NCBI GenBank assembly: GCA_963745595.1
Contig: CAVUYB010000010.1
Coordinates: forward strand, 62,001 to 126,000
Direction of reading: 5' to 3'
DNA: 64,000 bases
Origin: DASZUK01 sp963745595
Lineage (GTDB): Bacteria > Actinomycetota > Acidimicrobiia > Acidimicrobiales > RAAP-2
Shown here: positions 33,121 to 41,887 of the stretch, piece by piece
Layout: each line of letters opens with the position of its first letter
Numbering within the stretch: the stretch's first letter is position 1
Made by a program: the position numbers and the translations under genes
Notes under the pieces: generated by a model
What the model was told of the DNA's origin: nothing
Database searches by the model: none
The model's input: the letters and a program-made list of their open reading frames with translations, nothing else

Positions 33121-34302
33121 TCAGCCGTCACCCAGCCACTCGGCGAACACCTCGTCGGTGTGCTCCCCCACCTCCGGCGGACGGACCGGCCGCAGGCCGG
33201 GCCGGTTGCCCGGGCGGTCGATCCAGCGGATGGGGCTGGCCACGTTGGCGATGCGCTGGCCGTCCACCTCTTCGAGCATCTCGCGGGCGGCGAAATGGTC
33301 CGAGGCGACGACGTCACGGACCGTGAGCAACGGGCTGCCCGGCAGGCCGTTCTTCACGAAGAGGTCGAGCCACTCGTCGGCAGTGCGTGATGCGATGATC
33401 TCGCCGATGACCGGGATCTGGTCGAGATCGCCGTAGTCCACCCCGCCCTCTTCGCCGTGCCAGAGGCCGAGCAGGTCTTCCCGACCGATGGCCTGGCAGA
33501 ACTGGTCCCAGAACTTCTTCTCGATCACCGCGATGAACACCGGTCGGCCGTCCTTGGAACGGTAGACCCGGTGCATCGAGCCCCACATTGTGGCGTAGTC
33601 CTCTTGGGGTACGTGCCCGGTGGAGGCCAGGTAGGCGATGGCCGTCCGGTTGTTGTCGACGACGGCGTCCCAGCAGGAGATGTCGATCCAGGCGCCTTCC
33701 CCCGACGTCCTGGCCCCTACGACGGCGGCGACGATCGACAGGGCGGCCTTGTCGGCGGCGGCCTCCTGGCCCAACCCGGTGTAGGCCAGCTGCACGAACC
33801 CCTCGTTGCCCGGCTCGCCCTGGAGCGCGGTCACCCCGGCCATGCTGTCCATGTTGAGCCCGTGGGCCGGCATGTCGGCCCACGGACCGGTCTGGCCGAA
33901 CGGGCTGATCGAGCAGGCCACCAGCTGCGGCCGCCGGCGGCGGTGCTCGGCCAAGTCGATCCCGAACCGCTTGAGGCCGCCGGGCCGCGACACGTCGACC
34001 ACCACGTCGGCGACGTCGATCAGCTGGCGCAGCCGCTCGCGGTCGTCGTCGTTCTTGGTCACGTCGAGGACGACGCTCTTCTTGTTGCGGTCCAAGAGGG
34101 TGTGCCACACCCCGACGCCGTCCACCATCGGCGGGATCGTCCGCAGGTAGTCACCGATCCCCGGCGGCTCCACCTTGACCACCTCGGCGCCCAGGTCGGC
34201 CAGCTTGACGGTGGCCAGCGAGCCGACGATGAGGCGGCTCATGTCGACCACTCGCACGCCGGCCAGCGGCCGGTAGACGTCGCCGTTCGAGTCCGCCGTC
34301 AT
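33121..34302 (-). CDS. CaiB/BaiF family III CoA-transferase
   Basis: A 393-residue class III CoA-transferase. It has the N-terminal RVVDMSRLIVGSLATVKLADLGAEVVKVE motif, NKKSVVLDV, and the C-terminal PEVGEHTDEVFAEW. The position of the catalytic Asp in formyl-CoA transferase appears to be Gly (region AHGLNMDSMAG), though a nearby Asp exists; my alignment is by eye. ATG 34302 overlaps the PaaK-like stop (ATGA). It probably moves CoA between an intermediate and a donor acid. Confidence 0.87.
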   Translation of the reverse strand: MTADSNGDVYRPLAGVRVVDMSRLIVGSLATVKLADLGAEVVKVEPPGIGDYLRTIPPMVDGVGVWHTLLDRNKKSVVLDVTKNDDDRERLRQLIDVADVVVDVSRPGGLKRFGIDLAEHRRRRPQLVACSISPFGQTGPWADMPAHGLNMDSMAGVTALQGEPGNEGFVQLAYTGLGQEAAADKAALSIVAAVVGARTSGEGAWIDISCWDAVVDNNRTAIAYLASTGHVPQEDYATMWGSMHRVYRSKDGRPVFIAVIEKKFWDQFCQAIGREDLLGLWHGEEGGVDYGDLDQIPVIGEIIASRTADEWLDLFVKNGLPGSPLLTVRDVVASDHFAAREMLEEVDGQRIANVASPIRWIDRPGNRPGLRPVRPPEVGEHTDEVFAEWLGDG

Positions 34303-35579
34303 GCCGAGATCCGGCGGGGCTTGAACGACGAACGGGGCAGGCTGTTGACCGCGACCTCTTCGACGGCCACCGGCACGCCGAGCGCCTCGGACACGATCGA
34401 GGTGTACTCGCTCTGACGGCCCTCGCCTTCGATCCGCAGCTTGAGGGTCGAGCCGTCCTGCTCGGACTGGGCGACGAACTGGATCTCGGGCGCCCCGTGA
34501 TCGTCCAGCGCCAGCTGGACGTCGACCGGCAGCAGTGACCGACCGTCGATGGTCACGGCGTCGGCGTCCCGGCCGAGCAGGACGTACCGGACGCCGGTCT
34601 CGCCGCACGGGCACGGCTCGGTAGTCATCGTGCAGATGTCCTCCACGTCGTAGCGCATGAGGAACGTGTCGAAGCCGTGGGCCGTGACCACCATGTGGCC
34701 CCGCTCGCCCTCGGGCAGTTGCTTGCCGGTCGCCGGGTCGACGACCTGCAGTGCGACCTGGTCGCTCGGGACGTGGAGGCCGGTGTGGTACTCGCAGTCG
34801 GTCACGCCGAAGCCGGGGATCTCGCCGCAGCCCGCCATGTTGCGCATGTTGAACCCGTACTGCGCCTCGACCCGTCGACGAGGCCCCTCGTGCTGGAACA
34901 ACGCGTCGAGCAGGCCGATCGCCTTGCCCTTGAAGATCTCCCCCAGATCGATCCCCTCGCGCTCGGCCGCTTCGTCGTAGGTCGCCAGCTGCGAGCTCGT
35001 CATCTGGAAGCCCTCCGGCCGGAGCAGGTCCCACAGCCGCAGGTGGTCGGCGGCCATTGTCACCGTCAGGGGCGGCCCGACCGGGATCTCCAGGATCGGA
35101 ATCCTCGTGAACCACAGTGCCGTCGACGTGCTCGACATGTAGAAGCCCTGCGGCCAGCTGTGGGTGAACTTGTCGCCCGGCCGCACCCCGTACCGCCAGA
35201 GGACCCGGCACTGGTGCTCGATGGACGGCTCGAGGTCACCGGGGCCGAACATCAAGATGACCGGCTTGCCCGACGTGCCGGTCGAGCCGCCGATGCGTAC
35301 CGCGTCCCGGAGCCCGACCGCTCGGTGGGTGCCGAACGGCGGGTTCTCGGCTTCGTTGGTCCGCAGGTCGTTCTTGGTCGTCAACGGGATGTCGTCGAGG
35401 TCGGGCACCGAGTCCGGGCCCAGTCCGGCGGCCCGGTACTTCTCCTGGTAGAAGCCGAGCGGCAACGACCACAGCCGCTCCCACTCCCGCTCCACGCCAG
35501 CCAGCGTGAGGCGGGCCAGCTCTTCGTTCGACAACGTCTGGGCCTGTTGGTTCCAGAACTGACTGTTCGCGTCGGGCAT
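34299..35579 (-). CDS. Phenylacetate-CoA ligase-like (PaaK-type) AMP-forming enzyme
   Basis: A 426-residue adenylate-forming ligase of the short PaaK type. The phosphate-binding loop is GGSTGTSGKP (about residues 97-106), followed by GEIPGFGVTDCEYHTG, YDVEDICTM, a Cys pair in EPCPCGETG, and the C-terminal KPRRISA in place of the catalytic-Lys tail. It would activate an aryl or related acid to the CoA ester. It is the first gene of a five-gene operon; the divergent region upstream holds two palindromes. Confidence 0.87.
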   Translation of the reverse strand: MPDANSQFWNQQAQTLSNEELARLTLAGVEREWERLWSLPLGFYQEKYRAAGLGPDSVPDLDDIPLTTKNDLRTNEAENPPFGTHRAVGLRDAVRIGGSTGTSGKPVILMFGPGDLEPSIEHQCRVLWRYGVRPGDKFTHSWPQGFYMSSTSTALWFTRIPILEIPVGPPLTVTMAADHLRLWDLLRPEGFQMTSSQLATYDEAAEREGIDLGEIFKGKAIGLLDALFQHEGPRRRVEAQYGFNMRNMAGCGEIPGFGVTDCEYHTGLHVPSDQVALQVVDPATGKQLPEGERGHMVVTAHGFDTFLMRYDVEDICTMTTEPCPCGETGVRYVLLGRDADAVTIDGRSLLPVDVQLALDDHGAPEIQFVAQSEQDGSTLKLRIEGEGRQSEYTSIVSEALGVPVAVEEVAVNSLPRSSFKPRRISA

Positions 35580-35710
35580 CGGCGATCCCTTCCCCTGTCG
35601 TGCGAGCGCTCCCCCGGTGGGTCGCGCACGGGCGCGCGACCCCGAAGCCGCCCGGCCGGAGTTCAGTCGAGCGTTCGATTACAGTACCGACCGTGGTCGA
35701 TAAATGTCAA

Positions 35711-35726
35711 TTGGTCGGCCGACCAA
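35711..35726. promoter_or_regulatory. Perfect 16-bp palindrome TTGGTCGGCCGACCAA
   Basis: It lies directly upstream of the SDR Shine-Dalgarno and within the 163-bp divergent region shared with the PaaK operon. A second imperfect inverted repeat (GTCGAGCGTTCGATTAC) sits at about 35663-35679. The position fits an operator blocking initiation of the SDR-VOC transcript. Confidence 0.6.
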
Positions 35727-35742
35727 CGGAGGGATGACGGGC

Positions 35743-36495
35743 ATGCTCCTCGATGGACAGGTGGCGATCGTCACCGGGGCCGGGACGGGCATCGGCGCGG
35801 CGACCGCGCTGGTGCTGGCCCGGGAAGGGGCGGCGGTCGTCCTGACCGGGCGCCGACGGGCCAAGCTCGACGAGGTCGCGGACGAGATCCGACGGCACGG
35901 GGGGCAGGCCACCGTGGCTCCGGGCGACGTCGGCCAGGAAGCCACATGCGAGGCGGCGGTGGCGGCCGCGGCCGCGCATGGCCGCGTCGACATCCTCGTC
36001 AACAACGCCGGGGTCCACGCCCATGCGGCCACCCTCCACGACATCACCACCGACGAGTGGGAACGGTTCTTGCGCGTCAACCTGAGCGGGCCGTTCTTCA
36101 TGATGCGCGGGGCGATCCCCCACATGTTGGAGGGCGGCGGCGGGGCCATCTGCAACGTGTCCTCCATCTTCGGGTTGGTCGCCCTCAAGAACGCCGCGTC
36201 GTACGGCGCGGCCAAGGGCGGCCTGGTCCACCTGACCCGGTCCGCGGCCATCGACTACGCCGACCGCAACATCCGGGTCAACTGCGTCTGCCCCGACCTG
36301 GTCGAACCGGTCGAGCGGGCCGAGACCCCTCCAGAAGAGCGGGCCCTGCTGGCCGAGGGGTGGCTCGGCAGCCCGACCGGCCGGGGGACGACGACCGACG
36401 AGCTGGCGGAGATGATCCTGTTCCTCGTCGGTCCCCACAGCGCCAACATCACCGGGACGATCATCCCGGTAGACGGGGGGTACAGTGCCCGTTGA
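35743..36495 (+). CDS. SDR-family oxidoreductase
   Basis: A 250-residue classical SDR: TGAGTGIG near residue 11-18, LVNNAGVHA, NVSSIFGLV and YGAAKGGLV (YxxxK), ending IIPVDGGYSAR. FabG-like. I chose ATG 35743, nine bases after GGAGGG; ATG 35734 touches the Shine-Dalgarno and is less likely. The 3' end overlaps the VOC gene by 11 nt. Confidence 0.86.
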   Translation: MLLDGQVAIVTGAGTGIGAATALVLAREGAAVVLTGRRRAKLDEVADEIRRHGGQATVAPGDVGQEATCEAAVAAAAAHGRVDILVNNAGVHAHAATLHDITTDEWERFLRVNLSGPFFMMRGAIPHMLEGGGGAICNVSSIFGLVALKNAASYGAAKGGLVHLTRSAAIDYADRNIRVNCVCPDLVEPVERAETPPEERALLAEGWLGSPTGRGTTTDELAEMILFLVGPHSANITGTIIPVDGGYSAR

Positions 36496-36997
36496 CGTGT
36501 TCGCCGCCCAGTTCGCCGAACCGCCGGACCTCGGACCGCTGCGACGCATCCCGTACCACATCGGCTTCGCGGCCCGCCGGTTCGAGCGGGGCATCGAGGT
36601 CCTCACCGATCTGTTCGGCTTCGAGTGGGAACCACCCAGCCGAGCCGAAGCCCTCGAGTTCGCCACCCCCGACGGTCCGGTTCAGGTCGAAGCCACCACC
36701 GCGCACAGCCGGGGCGGGCCGATGCGCGCCGAGGTCTGCACCGGGACGTTCTGGCCGACGAACGCCGACGTCGAGCTCCACCACTTCGCCTACTGGTCGG
36801 CCGACGTGGGGACCGACGCGGCCGACCTGCAAGGACGTGGCTGGACGGTCGAGGCCTGTGCGCTCGACTCCGCCGGCCGCCCGACCCAGTTCGCCTACCT
36901 CACGAAGGCCGGCCACCCCCGGATCGAGCTGGTCGCCCTCTCCCGGCTGCCGGCCTACCGGAACCGGGTCGGGGCCGACGTGCCCACGATCGCCTGA
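36485..36997 (+). CDS. VOC-superfamily (glyoxalase-like) protein
   Basis: A 170-residue single-chain vicinal-oxygen-chelate protein with two beta-alpha-beta-beta-beta modules: IPYHIGFAARRFERGIEVL at about 22-40, and VELHHFAYWSADVG at about 95-108 giving metal-type His residues. The C-terminal RIELVAL carries the last acidic ligand. Members are glyoxalases, epimerases (methylmalonyl-CoA type) or ring-cleavage enzymes. GTG 36485 overlaps the SDR end, indicating coupling. A related VOC lies at 45717. Confidence 0.8.
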   Translation: MPVDVFAAQFAEPPDLGPLRRIPYHIGFAARRFERGIEVLTDLFGFEWEPPSRAEALEFATPDGPVQVEATTAHSRGGPMRAEVCTGTFWPTNADVELHHFAYWSADVGTDAADLQGRGWTVEACALDSAGRPTQFAYLTKAGHPRIELVALSRLPAYRNRVGADVPTIA

Positions 36998-37010
36998 GCG
37001 GCCGTCAGCG

Positions 37011-37940
37011 TCAGACGCCGGCGGTCGTCCGGCAGGCAGCGACCGCGTCGAGCGCTCGCTGCAAGAAGTCCAGGTCGCTGACCGGCACGCCCAGGACCAG
37101 CCGGTACACCCCCTGCTCCTCGTAGGCTCGCAGGTCGTCCGGGGTCACCATCCGTCGCGTGAACTCCTCGATCGACCGCTTGCCCCCCATCGACCCCTCC
37201 GGGTCGACGATGGACACCGACAGCTCGTCCGGGTCCCGGCCCGCCGACCGGGCCGCCGCCCGCAGCTTCTCGATCCCGTTGCCGACGCCCTCGGCCAAGA
37301 AGGACCGCACCGGTAGCCAGCCGTCGGCCCACTCGACGATGTCGGCCAGGTTGGCCGGGGTCGCGGCCGCGCCGACGAGGATCGGCGGGTGAGGCGACTG
37401 GATCGGCTTCGGGAACGACCAGCTCTCGGTGAACTCGACGAACTTCCCCGAATAGCCGGCCGTCGGCTCCGTCCACAGCGCCTTCATGGCGGCGATCTTC
37501 TCCCGCATGACCTGCCGGCGGTCGGCCTTCTCGAAGCCGTTGTTCTGCATCTCCAGCGGGTTCCACCCGTAACCGAGGCCGAACTCGAAACGACCGCCGG
37601 ACAGGAAGTCGAGGGTGGCGATCTCCTTGGCCAGGACCAGCGGACTGTGCTCGGCCGGCAGGGCGATGCACGTGCCGATCCGTAGCGTCCGCGTGCACGC
37701 CGCGGCCATGGCCAGCGTGACGTACGGGTCGAGGAACCGCTTGTAGTAGTCCGGCACGTAGCCGCCCTTGGCCTTGTCCCCCGCGTACCGGCCCTTGGTG
37801 TAGCTGTGCACGGTGGCCACCGGCAGGTGCGTGTGCTCACCGACCCACAGCGATTCGAAGCCGCGCTCCTCCACCAGTGGTGCCACCTCGGTGACCTTCG
37901 GCGTCAGCTCACTGAGCATCAGTACCACGCCGATGTGCAT
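37011..37940 (-). CDS. LLM-class F420-dependent oxidoreductase
   Basis: A 309-residue luciferase-like protein: EERGFESLWVGEHTHLPVA near residues 28-46, RIGTCIALPAEHSPLVLAKEIATLDFLSGGR as the flavin/F420-binding core, and FGLGYGWNPLEM. It matches the F420-dependent family with an N-terminal TIM barrel. Single gene, converging on the VOC gene with a 13-nt gap and divergent from the SDR at 38201. Confidence 0.88.
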   Translation of the reverse strand: MHIGVVLMLSELTPKVTEVAPLVEERGFESLWVGEHTHLPVATVHSYTKGRYAGDKAKGGYVPDYYKRFLDPYVTLAMAAACTRTLRIGTCIALPAEHSPLVLAKEIATLDFLSGGRFEFGLGYGWNPLEMQNNGFEKADRRQVMREKIAAMKALWTEPTAGYSGKFVEFTESWSFPKPIQSPHPPILVGAAATPANLADIVEWADGWLPVRSFLAEGVGNGIEKLRAAARSAGRDPDELSVSIVDPEGSMGGKRSIEEFTRRMVTPDDLRAYEEQGVYRLVLGVPVSDLDFLQRALDAVAACRTTAGV

Positions 37941-38073
37941 CTCGAACCCCCGAGCTCGCGGTCTCGCCGTCGCCCGATCGCCGCCGCCTCGTCATCGCCA
38001 TTCCGGGCCAACGCCCGGCGGACGCCTGCCCAACGGGCGACCAGACGACCCCGGGCCCGACGACCCGGTATCG

Positions 38074-38090
38074 ATCAAACGTTTCATTTA
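38074..38090 (+). promoter_or_regulatory. Putative operator ATCAAACGTTTCATTTA
   Basis: A weaker member of the TCAAAC family of sites in the 260-bp divergent region between the LLM gene (37940) and the SDR (38201). The AAACGTTT centre is palindromic. The rest of the gap shows no credible gene. Confidence 0.35.
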
Positions 38091-38200
38091 TAGTAGGTCA
38101 CGACCCGCGAACTGTCCATCGGACCGGGCCATGATGCAGCGGCCGAGCCGGATCGACGGCGGCCGAGACGATCAGAGGAAGTCGACGAAAAGGGGCGGAC

Positions 38201-38980
38201 GTGAGCGAACTGATGTTGGAAGGCAAGTCGGTCCTGGTGGCCGGGATCGGCCCGGGACTGGGCCGGTCGATCGCCATGGCCGCTACGGCCGCGGGGGCCG
38301 ACGTGGCCCTGGTGGCCCGGCGTCAGGGCCCCCTCGACGAGCTGGCGGCCGACCTGGCGCCGACCGGGCGGCAGGTGGTCACCGTGGCCGCCGACGTCAC
38401 GGTGCCCGCCGACTGTGCTCGGGTGGCCCAGTCGGTGATCGATGCCTTCGGCGGCCTCGACGCGCTCGTCTACAACGCGTACGCCCCCAGCCTCGGTACC
38501 ACGCTGGTCGACGCCGACCTCGACGAGTGGCGGCAGGTGATGGAGGTGAACGCCTTCGGCGCCCTCGAGCTGCTGAGGCCGCTTCTGGACACCCTCGCCG
38601 AACGGCAGGGGTCGGTCGTGCTCATCAACACCCGGCAACTCCGCCGGCCGACGAACGGCGCGTACGTCATGTCGAAGGGCGCGCTGATGGCCATCGGCCA
38701 GGTCCTCGCCCACGAGCTCGGCCCCTCCGGCATCCGGGTCAACAGCGTCGTCCCCGGCTGGATGTGGGCGGCTCCGGTCGAGGACTACTTCACCCGGCAG
38801 GCGGCGGCCGGCGGCCCGTCGATCGAGGCCCAGTACGACGCCGTGGCCGGGGACTTCCCGCTCCGGCGGCTGCCGACGGCCGGCGACGTCGCCAACTCGG
38901 TCGTCTTCTTGGCCTCCGACCAGGCGGCGGCCATCACCGGCCAGGCGCTGGACGTCAACGCCGGCGAGATCTTCACCTAA
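38201..38980 (+). CDS. SDR-family oxidoreductase (GPGLG subfamily)
   Basis: A 259-residue SDR with AGIGPGLG in the nucleotide loop, VYNAYAP in place of NNAG, and YVMSKGAL (YxxxK). The Ser of the triad is not obvious (NTRQLRRPT). It ends QALDVNAGEIFT. These variants match the SDR at 12916 (GVGPGLG, NNAYA, NGGETFN). GTG 38201 is preceded by AAAAGGGG. Catalytic competence is uncertain because the usual Ser position is replaced. Confidence 0.84.
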   Translation: MSELMLEGKSVLVAGIGPGLGRSIAMAATAAGADVALVARRQGPLDELAADLAPTGRQVVTVAADVTVPADCARVAQSVIDAFGGLDALVYNAYAPSLGTTLVDADLDEWRQVMEVNAFGALELLRPLLDTLAERQGSVVLINTRQLRRPTNGAYVMSKGALMAIGQVLAHELGPSGIRVNSVVPGWMWAAPVEDYFTRQAAAGGPSIEAQYDAVAGDFPLRRLPTAGDVANSVVFLASDQAAAITGQALDVNAGEIFT

Positions 38981-39028
38981 ACCTGCCGACCGGTCCGGCC
39001 GGTGGGGCCGCCGCCCTCGACGGACCTA

Positions 39029-40144
39029 TCAGGCTTCGGGGACGAACACGCCGTGCAGCGGCGGCGGGCCCGACTCGCCGATGCCGGCCATCGTGGCCAA
39101 CAGGTCGGCTGCCCCGTCGAAGCCGGCGGTCATCCGGGAGAGATCGACCAGCCGGTCGGCCGACGCGGCGAGCACCTCGAGGGCCGGCCGGTAGGCGTCG
39201 ACGTCCATGCCCATCGTCCCGACGATGGTCAGCTCCTTGGTGACGACGACGTCGGGCAGGAACGACACGGGCCGGTCGGCCCCGTGCACCCCGGCCACGA
39301 CCACCCGCCCACCCGGCGCGGCCAGCTCGACGGCCTGGAGGAACGCCTCCGGAGCGTCGGCGGTCATGTCGACGACCACATCGGCTCCCCGGCCGGTGGC
39401 GTCGTGGAGGGCCCGGATCGGGTCGTCGGTGGCCGCATCGATCGCCAGGTCGGCCCCGAAGGCCCGGGCCGTGGCCAACCGGTCGGCATCACGAGGACCG
39501 TGGCCGGTGATCATCACGAAACCGGCGCCCATGTGCTTCGCCGCCAGGACCCCAGACAGCCCGCGCACCCCGGGCCCGAGGATGGCCACCGACTGCCCGG
39601 CCTGGAGGTCGGCGATCTGGACCGCCCACTTGAACCCGGCACCGAGCGGGTTGAACATCGTCGCCACGACCGGGTCGACGCCGGCCGGGATCGGCAGCAG
39701 CATCGAGTCCGGGGCGAGGTAGTGGTGGGTGGCGTAGCCACCCCACAGCCCCGGGGCCCGGTCGACGGGGATGAAGCCGTACAGCTCCTGGGGCCGTGGC
39801 GCTGGCAGTGCTTGTAGTCCCGGCGGACGCACGACGGGCACTGACGGCACGACTGGAAGATCTCCACCGCCACCCGGTCGCCGGCGGCCACCCCCCACCG
39901 GGCCGCCGCCGCCTCGCCGATGGCCTCGATGACGCCGACCGTCTCGTGGCCGGGCACGAACCCGTACGGCGACCACGGACAGCCGACCGGAGAACAGCTC
40001 GTGGTCCGTGCCGCACAGGCCGCACGCCTCCACCCGCAGCACCGCCCCGTCGCCTTCGATCGTCGGGACCGGGAGCTCGACCTCCGAAAGCCGGCTCGGT
40101 CCGTCCAGCACCAGCGCCCTCGCCATCTCCGTCGGCTTGCCCAT
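39029..40144 (-). pseudogene. Zinc-type alcohol dehydrogenase (MDR) with two compensating frameshifts
   Basis: A medium-chain dehydrogenase/reductase. The N-terminus (VEACGLCGTDHELFSGRL, catalytic-zinc Cys) and C-terminal Rossmann part (VAILGPGVRGLSG, VVVDMTADAPEA) share one frame. The middle, holding PYGFVPGHETVGVIE and the structural-zinc cysteines (CRQCPSCVRRDYKHC), is in another frame. One extra base near 39974 (GG on the coding strand) and one missing C in the run at 39790-39793 would restore a normal 370-residue enzyme. As written the middle 60 residues are scrambled and lack zinc ligands. Homopolymer sequencing error is the simplest explanation; true decay is possible. Confidence 0.8.
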
Positions 40145-40188
40145 TGGCCCACCTCACGATCGCACCCGATTTTCCGCACCAGAATTCA

Positions 40189-40228
40189 GTAAAGTGTTTT
40201 ACACACCAGTTGGACGCTGTCAAGCGTC
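40189..40228. promoter_or_regulatory. Two inverted repeats in MDR / AMP-ligase divergent region
   Basis: GTAAA-GTGT-TTTAC (40189-40202) and GACGCT-GTCA-AGCGTC (40213-40228) both have perfect arms and 4-nt spacers. They lie between the MDR start (40144) and the AMP-ligase region (40323). Likely operator or operator pair. Confidence 0.5.
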
Positions 40229-40322
40229 GACGGTGGGGCCGGGCCGGGCGCCAGAGGCGGCCGGCCGGGTGGGACCGGGCCGGGCGGTGGACCGGGTAGG
40301 GGGTCGCAACGAGGAGCGCGTC

Positions 40323-40379
40323 ATGCAACCATGGGCCGTGGGCCGAGAGGGGACCGACAGCGGGCGGGTCGGGCAGTGA
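40323..40379 (+). CDS. Possible 18-codon leader peptide coupled to the AMP ligase
   Basis: ATG 40323, seven nt after GAGGAG, opens an 18-codon frame (MQPWAVGREG...) that ends in TGA overlapping the ligase GTG (GTGA). The good Shine-Dalgarno in front of this small frame, and the poor one before the ligase GTG, suggest translational coupling. It could instead be part of a longer ligase N-terminus disrupted by an indel. Confidence 0.35.
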   Translation: MQPWAVGREGTDSGRVGQ

Positions 40380-41843
40380 CGTCGCTCGGGCGGGCCATCA
40401 CCGAGACGGCGACCGCCCGGCCGGACGAGACGGCCCTGGTGTTCGCCGACGGCGAGGGGCCGGAGCGGACGTACACGTGGCGCGAGCTCGATCGCCGCTC
40501 CAACCAGATCGCCCGGCTGCTGGCCGACCACGGCCTCGGCACCGGGTGGCGTCGTCGGCGTCGCCCTGCCGAACTCGCCGGAGCACATCCTGTCGACGAT
40601 CGCCGGCTGGAAGGTCGGCGCCTGCGTGGTCCCGCTCCGCTGGGACCTGCCGACGTGGGAGCGGGACCGGGTCCTCGCCGTCCTCGACGCGACCGTTCTG
40701 GTCGCCGACTGGACCGACTCGCCGTGCCCCGCCGTCGGGCCGTCGGAACTGGACACCGCCGACGGGCTGGACGACGGCCTACTGGACGATCGGGTCCCGA
40801 ACCCGGCGACCGGCATCGCCACCGGCGGCTCGACCGGCACCCCGAAGATCGTCATCCGGGCCACCCCCGGCGAAAGGGACGTCTGGGTCCCCATGAGCGA
40901 CCGCCGGCTACTGAAACACCAGCGCAACGTCCACCTGGTGGCGTCGCCGCTCTACCACACCAACGGCTTCGTCCTCGGCCTCTCCGCGCTCCTCTGCGGC
41001 GACCAGATCGTCCTGATGGCCCGTTTCGACCCCACCCTCGTCCTCGACCTGATCGAGCGGTACCGGATCGACGCGGTGACGATGGTGCCGACGATGTTGG
41101 CCCGGATCGCCCGGGTGCCGGGGGTGGACGAGCGCGACCTTTCCAGCCTCTCGTACGTCCGGGCCGGCGGCGGGCCGTGCCCGCCGTGGCTGGCCCGCAC
41201 CTGGATCGACCTCGTCGGCCCGGACCGGTTCCTCATCGGGTACGGCGCGTCCGAGCGGATCGGCGGCACGACGATCACCGGCCGCGAGTGGCTGGACCAC
41301 CCCGGCAGTGTCGGGCGGCCGGTCGGGGTCTCGGTGCGGATCGTCGGCGACGACGGCCGCGACCGCCCCACCGGCGAGGTCGGCGACATCTACATGCGGG
41401 CGGCCGAGGAGACCCAGTGGCCGCCGTTCGAGTACCGGGGGGCTCAACCGGCGTCGGTGGCCGACGGCGGCTTCATCGGCGTCGGCGACGTCGGCTGGCT
41501 CGACGACGACGGCTACCTCTACATCGCCGACCGCCGGACCGACCTCATCGTCTCGGGGGGCGCCAACGTGTACCCGGCCGAGGTGGAGGCCGCGCTCGGC
41601 GAGCATCCGCAGGTGGCCGACGTCGTCGTCGTCGGCCAGCCGGATCCGGAATGGGGGCAGCGGGTCCACGCCGTCGTCCAGCCGGCCGACCCAGCCAGCC
41701 CGCCGGCCCCCGACGACCTGGCCGACTTCTGCCGGGCCCGGCTCGCCGCCTACAAGATCCCCAAGACGTGGGAGCTACGCGACGTCCTGCCCCGCACCGA
41801 CGCCGGCAAGATCAACCGCGGGGCACTCCGCTCGGACAGCTGA
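40376..41843 (+). pseudogene. AMP-dependent acyl-CoA synthetase with one frameshift near the 5' end
   Basis: An adenylate-forming ligase of about 488 residues. The first 57 codons (TSLGRAITETATARPDETAL...LLADHGLGTG) and the remainder, which opens GVVGVALPNSPEH and runs on through GGSTGTPKIV, GYLYIADRRTDLIVSGG and the catalytic Lys in RTDAGKINR, are in different frames, joined at about 40547. The span is 3n+1 nt, so one extra base would explain it. All ANL motifs are otherwise intact, so the protein is probably functional if the indel is a sequencing error. It would activate a fatty or aromatic acid. Confidence 0.8.
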
Positions 41844-41887
41844 GGTTCTCTCCGACCAGGCCTTTTCCGCCGGCGGGAAGCCAGCGG

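Noticed and set aside
26918..33436. Very long open frames antisense to real genes (e.g. 26918-29179 minus, 30281-33436 plus, 61619-63565 minus)
   Set aside because: They are low-complexity Arg/Gly/Pro/Val-rich shadows typical of high-G+C codon bias, with no motifs, and lie opposite genes with full domain architecture.
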